The notes below the pieces were generated by a model, which had not been told where the DNA came from, did no database searches, and saw only the letters and a program-made list of their open reading frames with translations. Shown piece after piece: positions 33,293 through 41,927 of a stretch of DNA of 64,000 bases. The first letter of the stretch is position 1, and every line of letters begins with the position of its first letter. The translations under genes were made by a program, and so were the position numbers. The stretch lies in NCBI GenBank assembly GCA_021325025.1, contig JAJPHZ010000013.1, positions 1 through 64,000 on the forward strand. Direction: 5' to 3'. This DNA is from Pseudomonadota bacterium (GTDB taxonomy: Bacteria; Desulfobacterota; Binatia; Binatales; Binataceae).

Positions 33293-34552
33293 CTAGGATC
33301 CCGGTCGCGGTCCGAGCCTGGGGTCCCTGATCAGCACGCCTTGCCGATACAATGAGGCGATTTCTTCGTCTGCCAGTTGAAGCAGGTCCTTAAGCACGGC
33401 GTCGTTGTCCTCGCCCAGCAGCGGCGCCTTGAGGGATTCCCGGGCCGGCCACGCCGAAAGCTTGACCGGCATGCCGGGGATGTCGAACTCGCCGAGGAAT
33501 GGGTCGTTGACCGTGCGCACCGTGCCGCGCCGGCGCAGATGCGGATGGGCCATCGCTTCGTTAAGGTTCAGGATCGGTGCGACCGGCACGCGCTCGCGCT
33601 CCAGGGCTGCGACCGCGGCCTCGCGGCTGGGGAAGCGAGCCAGCCGCTCCTCGATCGCCGCGGCCAGCGCTTCACCGTTAATCCGCCGCTCGTGACGCGT
33701 CTTGAACCTGGGATCTTCCAGCCATTCGGGGGCGTCCAGCGCGCGTGCCAGCGCCTCCCATTTGTGGTCGGGCGCAATCAGGTAGATCCATTGATCGCCG
33801 CGGTAGCGGTATGCGCCGCCGCCGCCCTCGGGATGGAATCGGCCGCTGCGTTTGGGCGTGAAGCGCCCGCGCTGGAGCGTGACGCGCGGCACGCTGTTTT
33901 GATGGGTATGGAAGTAGGCGTCGATCAGCGCGGCGTCGACGTATTGTCCTTCACCGGTGCGTTCGCGATGAATCAGCGCGGCCAGCACGGCGGCCGCCGC
34001 GGTCATCCCGCACAACGTGTCGCCGATCGAGGTTCCCTGATGGGCCGGCGGGCGGCCCGGCTCGCCCAGCAGGTCGGAGACTCCCGCATACGCCGACCCG
34101 ATATAGTCATAGCCCGGCTTGTCGCTGAGCGGACCGCTCTGGCCGGCCAGCGAGATCGAACACATGATCAGGCGCGGGTTGAGCTTGTGTAAATCCTCCC
34201 AGCCCAGGCCCGCACGCGCCATCACGCCGGGTGTGAAGCCTTCGATCAGGATGTCGACCTTTGCCGCGAGCGAGCGCACCAGCGCGCGCCCGCGGGGCAG
34301 TCTCAAATCCAGCGCCAGGCTCTTCTTGGAATGATTCTGCTGAAAGAAGTAGGTGCTCTGGGTTACGTCGGCCACTGCGGGATCAAGCGGTTTGAAGCCG
34401 GCGCTGCGGGTGCGGTCGCCCTCGGGCGCCAGTTCCACCTTGATGACTTCGGCGCCCAACTCGGCCAGCATGCGCGCGCAGGTCGGCCCCGCGACATACT
34501 GGGTGATGTCCAACACGCGGTAGCCGGTCAGCATCGGCGATCCAGTGCGCAT
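33293..34552 (-). CDS. CaiB/BaiF family CoA-transferase
   Basis: YRVLDITQYVAGPTCARMLAELGAEVIKVELAPEGDRTR; DILIEGFTPGVMARAGLGWEDLHKLNPRLIMCSISLAGQSGP. Confidence 0.93.
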   Translation of the reverse strand: MRTGSPMLTGYRVLDITQYVAGPTCARMLAELGAEVIKVELAPEGDRTRSAGFKPLDPAVADVTQSTYFFQQNHSKKSLALDLRLPRGRALVRSLAAKVDILIEGFTPGVMARAGLGWEDLHKLNPRLIMCSISLAGQSGPLSDKPGYDYIGSAYAGVSDLLGEPGRPPAHQGTSIGDTLCGMTAAAAVLAALIHRERTGEGQYVDAALIDAYFHTHQNSVPRVTLQRGRFTPKRSGRFHPEGGGGAYRYRGDQWIYLIAPDHKWEALARALDAPEWLEDPRFKTRHERRINGEALAAAIEERLARFPSREAAVAALERERVPVAPILNLNEAMAHPHLRRRGTVRTVNDPFLGEFDIPGMPVKLSAWPARESLKAPLLGEDNDAVLKDLLQLADEEIASLYRQGVLIRDPRLGPRPGS

Positions 34553-34639
34553 GAGTCTCACACCTCGGCGAAGATGTAAGTAACGCGCGCCGGAGCAGCG
34601 GGTCAAACCTGCGCTGCGCGCGCAAGGATGGGCGGTGCG

Positions 34640-35506
34640 CTATTTTCGCCGCGCCGCCTGGCGGACGAATTCATCGATTACCCCAAAGCGTTCCACCGCC
34701 GCGCGCAGCGGCGCGTAGCCGCTGGTGCGTCCGGGCATCCAGCGGGTGAGTCCTTCCATATCAAGCAGCGCGCGCACGCGTTCATCGTCATGGCGCATGC
34801 CCAACAGCAGTTGGGCGAAGCGCCTGACCGGCGCACTTTCGGCGTCCTCCGCCATCACCGTGAAGTTGCAATGGTCGTAGGCCGGGGTGCGGGCCACAAC
34901 CCGCGTCGCGCCGGGCGCGGCCGTGCCGTCGCGTTGGAACAGCCGATGGTTGGATTCGATAACGCAGGCGGCGTCGGCCTGATTGCTGAGCAGCGCACGC
35001 ATCGCTTCGCGCTCGCCCCCGACATGATCGCCGTGTTTGCCGTACAGCAGGTCGAACCTGATCACCTCGAAGTCCGCGCCGGGTTTAAGTCCCTGTTCGG
35101 CCAGGAAGTTCAGTGGAATCAAGGTCGCTTGCGGCGAGTCGGCGGCACCCACCGCGACACGCCGACCCTTGAGTTCGGCAGCTGTGTGGATCGAGTCGCC
35201 GGAGCGGACCACGATTACGGAGACCAGGTCCCGATCGGTATCGCGCATGCACAGCGCCTGGACCTTGCGGCCGGTCGCCGCCGCGATACTTTCGCTTTGC
35301 AGCCACGCCAGCGGCGAGTTCCACGCCACTGTAATCAGGCCGTCGAAATGGGCGCGCACCTGGCGTTCGTAGTTGGAGAACAACACGTAGTCGAAATCCA
35401 GGCCATGGCCGATGAAATAGGCACGAAACCCGTCCCAAATCGCGACCACCTTGGGATCGTACGCGACCGCGCCGAGAATCAACGTCTGCTTGTCCTGCAT
35501 CGCCAT
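34640..35506 (-). CDS. PhnD/SsuA-like periplasmic-binding-fold protein without obvious signal peptide
   Basis: DYVLFSNYERQVRAHFDGLITVAWNSPLAWL; SGDSIHTAAELKGRRVAVGAADSPQATLIPLNFLAEQGLKPG; starts MAMQDKQTLILGAVAYDP. Confidence 0.7.
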   Translation of the reverse strand: MAMQDKQTLILGAVAYDPKVVAIWDGFRAYFIGHGLDFDYVLFSNYERQVRAHFDGLITVAWNSPLAWLQSESIAAATGRKVQALCMRDTDRDLVSVIVVRSGDSIHTAAELKGRRVAVGAADSPQATLIPLNFLAEQGLKPGADFEVIRFDLLYGKHGDHVGGEREAMRALLSNQADAACVIESNHRLFQRDGTAAPGATRVVARTPAYDHCNFTVMAEDAESAPVRRFAQLLLGMRHDDERVRALLDMEGLTRWMPGRTSGYAPLRAAVERFGVIDEFVRQAARRK

Positions 35507-35510
35507 CTCC

Positions 35511-36641
35511 CTAAAACAGCTTCATCCCGCACACGGCCTTGCCGATAAAGTCGTAGAGCACATCGGTGGTGGGCGCCATCACGCCCGCGGCGCGGGCGTC
35601 GCGAAAGCATCGCTCCACGCCGGTCTCCTTACGGAAGGCGGCGCCGCCGCACACACGCATCGCCAGATTCATCACCTGGTCGGCAGCCTCGGCGGCCGCA
35701 GCCTTGCATTCCAGCACGCGCAGCATCGTATCGTCGCGACCCGCCTGGATAGCCGCGGCGGTGTCATCCAGCAGCGTGCGCGCCATCGCGGTCATCACAC
35801 GCATGCGCGCGATGTAGTTGCGAATCGTCGGCAGGTCGGCGAGCCGGCCGCCGGTGTCGGCGTGGCGGATGCGGCCGGCGTGCTCCGCCGTGCGCTGCAC
35901 GGCCGCTTCCATCAGGCCCACCGCGCAAGCGGCGCTGAGCGCGTTGAACATCGGCAGCACGGTGCCCATCATGATGTCGAAGCCTTTGCCGTCCTGGCCC
36001 AGCATCGCGGCGGCCGCAATGCGCGCGCCGCGGGCCACAACCGGCGACGAATCGTTGCCGCGCAGACCCAGACCGTCGAAGCGGCCGCTCACCTCCACAC
36101 CGGGCGTGCGGGCCGGTACCAGCCACAGCGTACTGAGGCCCTCTGCGGCAAGCGGCCGCGACGACCACACATAAGCGGTCGCGGCCGCGGCGGAAGTGAC
36201 CCAGCTTTTGCGCGCGTCGAGGATTACGTCGGCGCCCTCAGCCCGGGCGGTGCCGGCCGGCGCCCAGAAATGACTGCGCGATCCCTCTTCGCTGAAGGCC
36301 AGCGTGCTCAAATGCTCGCCCGACGCCGCCGCGCGCCGCACCTCGAGCGGAGCATGCGCCTCCAGCACCGCGACCCCGCAATAATGCATACACAGCACCA
36401 TCGCGGTCGACCCGCATTCCTGCGCGATGCGGCGCACGATGTCGGCGGCGGCGCCGACTCCCAATCCCAGCCCGCCGGCTTCGCGTGCGCTCACCGCGCC
36501 CATCAATCCGGCGCCAGCCACAGCCTTGATCGACTGCGTTGGGAACATCCCGCGTGCGTCAACCTCCGGCGCGGCGGGTTTGATCGTTTCGTTACAGATC
36601 CGTCCCAGAGCGTTCCAGTAAGGCTGTGAAAGAGTAGTCAT
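35511..36641 (-). CDS. acyl-CoA dehydrogenase-fold flavoprotein
   Basis: AGLMGAVSAREAGGLGLGVGAAADIVRRIAQECGSTAMVL; AMRVCGGAAFRKETGVERCFRDARAAGVMAPTTDVLYDFIGKAVCG. Confidence 0.82.
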   Translation of the reverse strand: MTTLSQPYWNALGRICNETIKPAAPEVDARGMFPTQSIKAVAGAGLMGAVSAREAGGLGLGVGAAADIVRRIAQECGSTAMVLCMHYCGVAVLEAHAPLEVRRAAASGEHLSTLAFSEEGSRSHFWAPAGTARAEGADVILDARKSWVTSAAAATAYVWSSRPLAAEGLSTLWLVPARTPGVEVSGRFDGLGLRGNDSSPVVARGARIAAAAMLGQDGKGFDIMMGTVLPMFNALSAACAVGLMEAAVQRTAEHAGRIRHADTGGRLADLPTIRNYIARMRVMTAMARTLLDDTAAAIQAGRDDTMLRVLECKAAAAEAADQVMNLAMRVCGGAAFRKETGVERCFRDARAAGVMAPTTDVLYDFIGKAVCGMKLF

Positions 36642-36808
36642 CAGCGCTCCGCCTGCGTGGCCTGCCGCAGGGAAGCGCCGTAAGGCGGTTCGCTACGGCA
36701 GGACGATATCCGGCCCGATGCCATCGGGCCGCTTATGAATTCACCGAATGCGAATCATGATGACATGGCGATTAGCATGGATTTTCGCCGCGCTGCAACG
36801 TTTGCCGG

Positions 36809-38089
36809 TCAGTGCCGGCCGCGCAACTGGCCGATGCGGCGGGCGAAACCGCGCTCGCGCTGCTCGATTTGGCGGCGGCGCTCCTGCGCACCGGCCATCC
36901 GGGTGCCCGGCGGCAGCACATCGGCCAGCTGCGAAAGTTTCACCAGCCGTGCTGTTGCGATCGCTGGATTCTCCTCTTTGGGCGGATGCGGCAGCGCCTG
37001 CCATCGGATCAGCATCTCGCCGCTGTTGAGGTGCGCGGTGTCCACCCAGTTGTAAACGCCGGGATCGGCGGGCGAGATGACCAGTGTGATCGTGCCGTCG
37101 GCATTGGGTGCGGCCTGCGCATGGTTCATCGAGCCGGTGGCGGATATGTACTCCATCCCGATCATCCAGTGGTCGCAGACCTGGAAGCCCACGTAGCGCG
37201 CACCGATCGGGTCGACGGTCAGGACCAGCGCCTCATCGTCGGCAATCTCAAAATGGCCGAAGCTCGTGATCTGGGTCAGCAGACCGCCGGGGGTCGGCGA
37301 GGGAGGGGTGAACTGATTGGCAGGCAGGCGGTAGCACGCCTTGCGGTTAAAATCCAAAACTGCCGGTATGAAGGCGCGCAGCTTCTCCACCGCTCTTTCC
37401 ACCATCGCGGCCTTGCCCGGCGCGGGGCGCGGCGGCGGCCCACCCACGCGCTCGATCGAAATCAGCGGCGGTGTTTCAGCCGTCCAATCGCCCAGGCTCG
37501 GCCGCAGCAGCAGCGCCATCGACTCCGGCCGCGTCTGCATGTGATTGCGCCGCCCATCGGCCGGACTTGGGTCGATGGTGATCTCAAAGGTGTCGCCGGC
37601 ACCGACTTCGATCGCATCCAGGCTCAGATAGGCGTTGCTGTGGGGAAACGCGTCGGGATAAGGGCCGCCGCGCCCCATCACGGTCAGCGTGCATTCGGCG
37701 GGCGCGGGGCGGCGTATCCTGCCCCGCACGACGTAGCGCGACTGGCCGTCGATGGCCGCGGTCGCGTACAGATTGTCGGGGTTGTCGATACCCCATCGAT
37801 TGCCGGCAAAAGCCACGCCGAACCACTTGTGCGGCGGCGTCTGCACCCACACCAGGGTGGGATGGGCGGGGTCGCTGTTGACGATCCAATCCAGGCCGCC
37901 GCGCACCGTTTCACCCACCGAACGCTCCAGCGTCGCGCGGCCCGACGCCGTCTGCGCCAGCGGGTCGGCGGCGAATAGCCGATGCGCGATCGCCAACTGT
38001 TCCTGGACTTCAGGGGTGTGAAAAATCTCGACCGATTTGGCTTCGAACGCCGCCTGCTCGGCATCGTCAACAAAGATGTCTATCGCCAT
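36809..38089 (-). CDS. conserved hypothetical protein, DUF1214-like C-terminal region suspected
   Basis: 427-codon ORF starting MAIDIFVDDAEQ; C-terminal VYNWVDTAHLNSGEMLIRWQALPHPP resembles DUF1214-type proteins. Confidence 0.6.
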   Translation of the reverse strand: MAIDIFVDDAEQAAFEAKSVEIFHTPEVQEQLAIAHRLFAADPLAQTASGRATLERSVGETVRGGLDWIVNSDPAHPTLVWVQTPPHKWFGVAFAGNRWGIDNPDNLYATAAIDGQSRYVVRGRIRRPAPAECTLTVMGRGGPYPDAFPHSNAYLSLDAIEVGAGDTFEITIDPSPADGRRNHMQTRPESMALLLRPSLGDWTAETPPLISIERVGGPPPRPAPGKAAMVERAVEKLRAFIPAVLDFNRKACYRLPANQFTPPSPTPGGLLTQITSFGHFEIADDEALVLTVDPIGARYVGFQVCDHWMIGMEYISATGSMNHAQAAPNADGTITLVISPADPGVYNWVDTAHLNSGEMLIRWQALPHPPKEENPAIATARLVKLSQLADVLPPGTRMAGAQERRRQIEQRERGFARRIGQLRGRH

Positions 38090-38184
38090 CAACTGCTCCG
38101 TATGTATTTGGACCACAGCGGGCCTGATTGTAATGGCCTCGTGAGGGGATTTGAACCGTGCGGTCCCAAGCGCACTATACGGCC

Positions 38185-38949
38185 TCAGCGCGCGGTGATT
38201 CCGCCGTCGACGACGAATACCGCGCCAGTCACGAAGCTCGATTCGTCCGAGGCGAGGTAGAGGGCGCAATAGGCGATATCTTCGGGCGTGCCCAGGCGGC
38301 GAATCGGAGAAAACCGCAATGGTCGGTTGGAATCCTTGAGCGGACCCACCACCGGTTCCACCATCGGCGTGTCGATCACACCGGGGCAGATGCAATTGAC
38401 CCGGATGTTGCGCGGACCGAACTCCACCGCGAGCGCGCGGCTGAGCGAGATCATCCCGCCCTTGGAGGCGGTGTAGGCATGGGCGTTCTCGCCGCCGACC
38501 AAAGCCGCGACCGAGGAGGTGTTGATGATCGAACCGCCGCCGGTCCTAAGCATCTCGGGAATCGCATATTTGCAGGTCAGAAACACGCTCTTCAGGTTGA
38601 TGGCGAGCACCCGATCCCAGTCTTCCTCAGGCGTCTTGAGGATGTCCTGCATGGACAGGGAGGAGGAGTAGCCGACCCCGGCGTTGTTGTAGAGCACGTC
38701 GATCCGGCCCCACGACGCCAGTGCGCCCTCGATGAGCCGGCGCACCTGCGCCGAGTCAGAGACGTCGGCGCCGATGTGGATCGCCTCGCCGCCGGCGGCG
38801 CGCACCCGGGTTACGGTCTGTTCGCCGGAGGCGACATTCCAGTCGCTGGCGACGATTTTCGCGCCCTCTTTGGCAAATAACAGGGCGGCGGCCCGTCCCT
38901 GTCCGCCGCCCGCGCCGGTGATGATCGCCACTTTGTCTTTCAGTCGCAT
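38185..38949 (-). CDS. SDR family oxidoreductase
   Basis: MRLKDKVAIITGAGGGQGRAAALLFAKEGA; LYNNAGVGY; YTASKGGMISLSRALAVEFGP; SFVTGAVFVVDGG. Confidence 0.92.
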   Translation of the reverse strand: MRLKDKVAIITGAGGGQGRAAALLFAKEGAKIVASDWNVASGEQTVTRVRAAGGEAIHIGADVSDSAQVRRLIEGALASWGRIDVLYNNAGVGYSSSLSMQDILKTPEEDWDRVLAINLKSVFLTCKYAIPEMLRTGGGSIINTSSVAALVGGENAHAYTASKGGMISLSRALAVEFGPRNIRVNCICPGVIDTPMVEPVVGPLKDSNRPLRFSPIRRLGTPEDIAYCALYLASDESSFVTGAVFVVDGGITAR

Positions 38950-39242
38950 CTTCGCCTCGCCTCCAATGCTTTCGATCAACGCATTGTATCCAATATCCGA
39001 AATCTTCCGGCAGCAATTCCATCTCGCCGCTCTTTGCGTGGCGCGGGCCGCTGTGCCGATCTTCAAAACTGAGCTACCGAAAGAGTCAAACAGAACCGGC
39101 GGCGGGCAGCGCCGCGGACAGAGAAAATTGCGGCAAAGAGAATTGTGTTGCGGAAGCCACATGATCGGCTTGCTTAAGTGTCCCGCAACTGCGCTACAAA
39201 GGAGCCGACGGCCGCAAGCGCGGCGTCACGAGGTGCACGACC

Positions 39243-40454
39243 GTGGACACGGCAAGCCAGGCGCTGGATGGAGTGCGGGTGGTGGATTTGACCCGCCACG
39301 TGGCAGGCCCTTTCTGCACCAAGCTGCTCGCCGATTACGGCGCCGACGTGATTAAAATCGAGCAACCCGGCCGCGGGGATCCCGCGCGCTGGATCGGACC
39401 ATTTGCCGGCGATATCCCTCATCCCGAGCGCAGCGGGCTGTTTTTGCATCTCAACACCAACAAGCGCAGCCTCACCCTGAATCTCAACTGCGACACGGGG
39501 CGGGCCATATTGCTCAAGCTGATAGGCTCGGCGGACATCCTGGTCGAGAACTTTCGAGCCGGCACAATGGCTTCGCTGGGTCTGGACTATCCGCGCCTCG
39601 CCATGCTCAATCCGGCGCTGGTGATGACCTCGATCTCCAACTTCGGCCAGAGCGGGCCGTATCGCGACTGGCGCGCCTCGGAACTGGTGCTGTACGCGAT
39701 GGGGCATGAGATGTGGGGCACCGGAGCGCCAGACGCCGAGCCCGCCTCGATGGCGAACAAGCTCAACCTGCATCTGGCCGGCCAGGCCGCCTGTGCCGCC
39801 ACGCTATGCGTCTATTTCGGCGCCCAGCTCAGCGGAAGCGGCCAGCATATCGACTTGTCGATCATGGAGACGCTGGCGGCCGCACCCGATCGGCGGGGGG
39901 TGGCGCTGGTTGCCTATCAGTATTGCGGGGATCGGATGCGCCGCCAGCCGGCCGTCCAGGGTATCGACCCGCCGCCCTTTTTGAATTCATGCGCCGACGG
40001 CCTGTTCGAGATTACGGTGGGCATAAATCGATGGGACGACTTTGTCCGCGCGGTCGGCGAAGAGTGGATCAGAGATCCCGCCTTCCGCCCGCCGCTGCGC
40101 GAGCGCGCAGCGAGCGAGCGTTTCAACCGTCATTGGGTTCCCTGGTGCATGGCCCGCACCAAGCACGAACTCTTCGCCCGCTTCCAGGCCGGCGGTCTGC
40201 CGTGCGCGCCGCTCAACACGGTCGCCGACCTGGTCAATGATGAGCAGTTGATGCAGCGAGAGTTCTTCGTCCCCATCAACCATCCGGTGGCGGGCCCCAT
40301 CACCTATCCGGGGGCGCCGTTCAAGATGAAGGAGGCGCCTTTTGCGATTCGCCGCCCCGCTCCCACGCTGGGGCAGCACAATGCGGAAATTCTCGGTGAG
40401 CTGGGCTACGGGGCCACAGACTTGGCGGCACTCAGCGCCGCGGCGGTGATCTGA
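39243..40454 (+). CDS. CaiB/BaiF family CoA-transferase
   Basis: VRVVDLTRHVAGPFCTKLLADYGADVIKIEQPGRGDPAR; NTNKRSLTLNLNCDTGRAILLKLIGSADILVENFRAGTMA; GTG start. Confidence 0.93.
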   Translation: MDTASQALDGVRVVDLTRHVAGPFCTKLLADYGADVIKIEQPGRGDPARWIGPFAGDIPHPERSGLFLHLNTNKRSLTLNLNCDTGRAILLKLIGSADILVENFRAGTMASLGLDYPRLAMLNPALVMTSISNFGQSGPYRDWRASELVLYAMGHEMWGTGAPDAEPASMANKLNLHLAGQAACAATLCVYFGAQLSGSGQHIDLSIMETLAAAPDRRGVALVAYQYCGDRMRRQPAVQGIDPPPFLNSCADGLFEITVGINRWDDFVRAVGEEWIRDPAFRPPLRERAASERFNRHWVPWCMARTKHELFARFQAGGLPCAPLNTVADLVNDEQLMQREFFVPINHPVAGPITYPGAPFKMKEAPFAIRRPAPTLGQHNAEILGELGYGATDLAALSAAAVI

Positions 40455-40483
40455 TCGGATGACGCAGACGGAGGTCTAGCTCA

Positions 40484-41779
40484 ATGTCGTTGCCGCTCAA
40501 GGGGATCCGAATCATCGACCTCGGCGTGGTCGCCGCCATCCCGTACAGCACGATGATGCTGGCGGACATGGGCGCCGAGGTCATCCGCGTCGAGACCACC
40601 CAGGTCTTTCCCAATCAGACGCGCGGGGTGCTCGCGCGCCCCAGCCGCGAAATGGTGAAACACTGGATAACCACTTCGGGCGGCTACCCCGGCCGCGACC
40701 CGGGCGAGCGGCCGTGGAACCGCTACCCGTTTTTCAACTACATGGCCCGCAACAAGCTGGGGATGACGGTCGATCTGCGCAAGCCCTCGGGTAAGGAGGT
40801 GTTCGCCCGCCTGGTCCGCATCAGCGACGCGATAATGGAGAACAACACGCCCAGCTCGCTGGAACGGATGGGGATCACGTACGAATGGCTATGTGGCATA
40901 AAACCCGACATTGTGTTTGTGCGCCTGTCCTCCTTCGGTCAGACCGGACCTTTTCGCGACTACCGTGCTTTCGGTCTTCAGACCGAATCCTACTGCGGCC
41001 ATGACCTGTTGCGCCGCTATCGCGACCGCGACCCCAGCCACAATTCCTGGGCGGTGTCTTCCGACCATGCCGGCGGACTGTCGGCCGCGATCGGCTGCCT
41101 GATGGCACTGATTCGGCGCCGGCGCACCGGGCGCGGCGAACTGGTCGACGTGTCGATGGTCGAAAGCTTCCTCAACGACATCGGCCACATCGTGATGGAC
41201 TTCACCATGAACGGGCGCGTGCAGGAAAGCCTCGGCAATCGCGATCCCGACGCCGTGCAGGGAGTTTATCGTTGCCGCGGCGACGACCGCTGGGTCGCGA
41301 TCACCATCGCGACCGACGAACATTGGCGCGGTTTTAGTGACGCGGCGGGAAATCCGCCCTGGTGTGATGATCCGCGCTTCACCACGGTCGCCGGGCGCAT
41401 CCGCGATCAGGACGCGCTCGACCCCCTGATTGAGAGCTGGACCTTGCAGCGTGAGCATCGCGAGGCCGCCGCCATCCTGCAAAGTCACGGCGTCCCCGCG
41501 GGTCCGGTGATGGACGACGCCGACGCCTATGCCGATCCGCATCTTAATGCGCGTGGCTTCTTCGTGGCGCTGAGCCAGGCGGACTGTGGAACTCACCTTT
41601 ATCCAGGCCCGGCCTGCAAGCTGTCAGCAACGCCCATTCAGATGCGCCTTCCACCGGTGCGTCTGGGCGAACACAACGAATATATTTACAAGACACTGCT
41701 CGGATACTCGGATGAGGAGTACCGCGCGTTGGAAGCCGAAGGCCACATCGGCACCGATTACGCCGCGCACGTCCCGTAG
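40484..41779 (+). CDS. CaiB/BaiF family CoA-transferase
   Basis: IRIIDLGVVAAIPYSTMMLADMGAEVIRVETTQ; NKLGMTVDLRKPSGKEVFARLVRISDAIMENNTP. Confidence 0.92.
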   Translation: MSLPLKGIRIIDLGVVAAIPYSTMMLADMGAEVIRVETTQVFPNQTRGVLARPSREMVKHWITTSGGYPGRDPGERPWNRYPFFNYMARNKLGMTVDLRKPSGKEVFARLVRISDAIMENNTPSSLERMGITYEWLCGIKPDIVFVRLSSFGQTGPFRDYRAFGLQTESYCGHDLLRRYRDRDPSHNSWAVSSDHAGGLSAAIGCLMALIRRRRTGRGELVDVSMVESFLNDIGHIVMDFTMNGRVQESLGNRDPDAVQGVYRCRGDDRWVAITIATDEHWRGFSDAAGNPPWCDDPRFTTVAGRIRDQDALDPLIESWTLQREHREAAAILQSHGVPAGPVMDDADAYADPHLNARGFFVALSQADCGTHLYPGPACKLSATPIQMRLPPVRLGEHNEYIYKTLLGYSDEEYRALEAEGHIGTDYAAHVP

Positions 41780-41927
41780 CCGGGTCAAACCGCCTTGCCA
41801 TCACCTCAGCCGATGAAAGCACAAAATGTATAAATCTCGGTTCTCTCCCTCCGGGATGAGACTGAAGTGAGGCAGGCAGGTGGCGGGAAATGCTTTTTTC
41901 GATTACCTGCTGGAAATCCGTGTGGCG

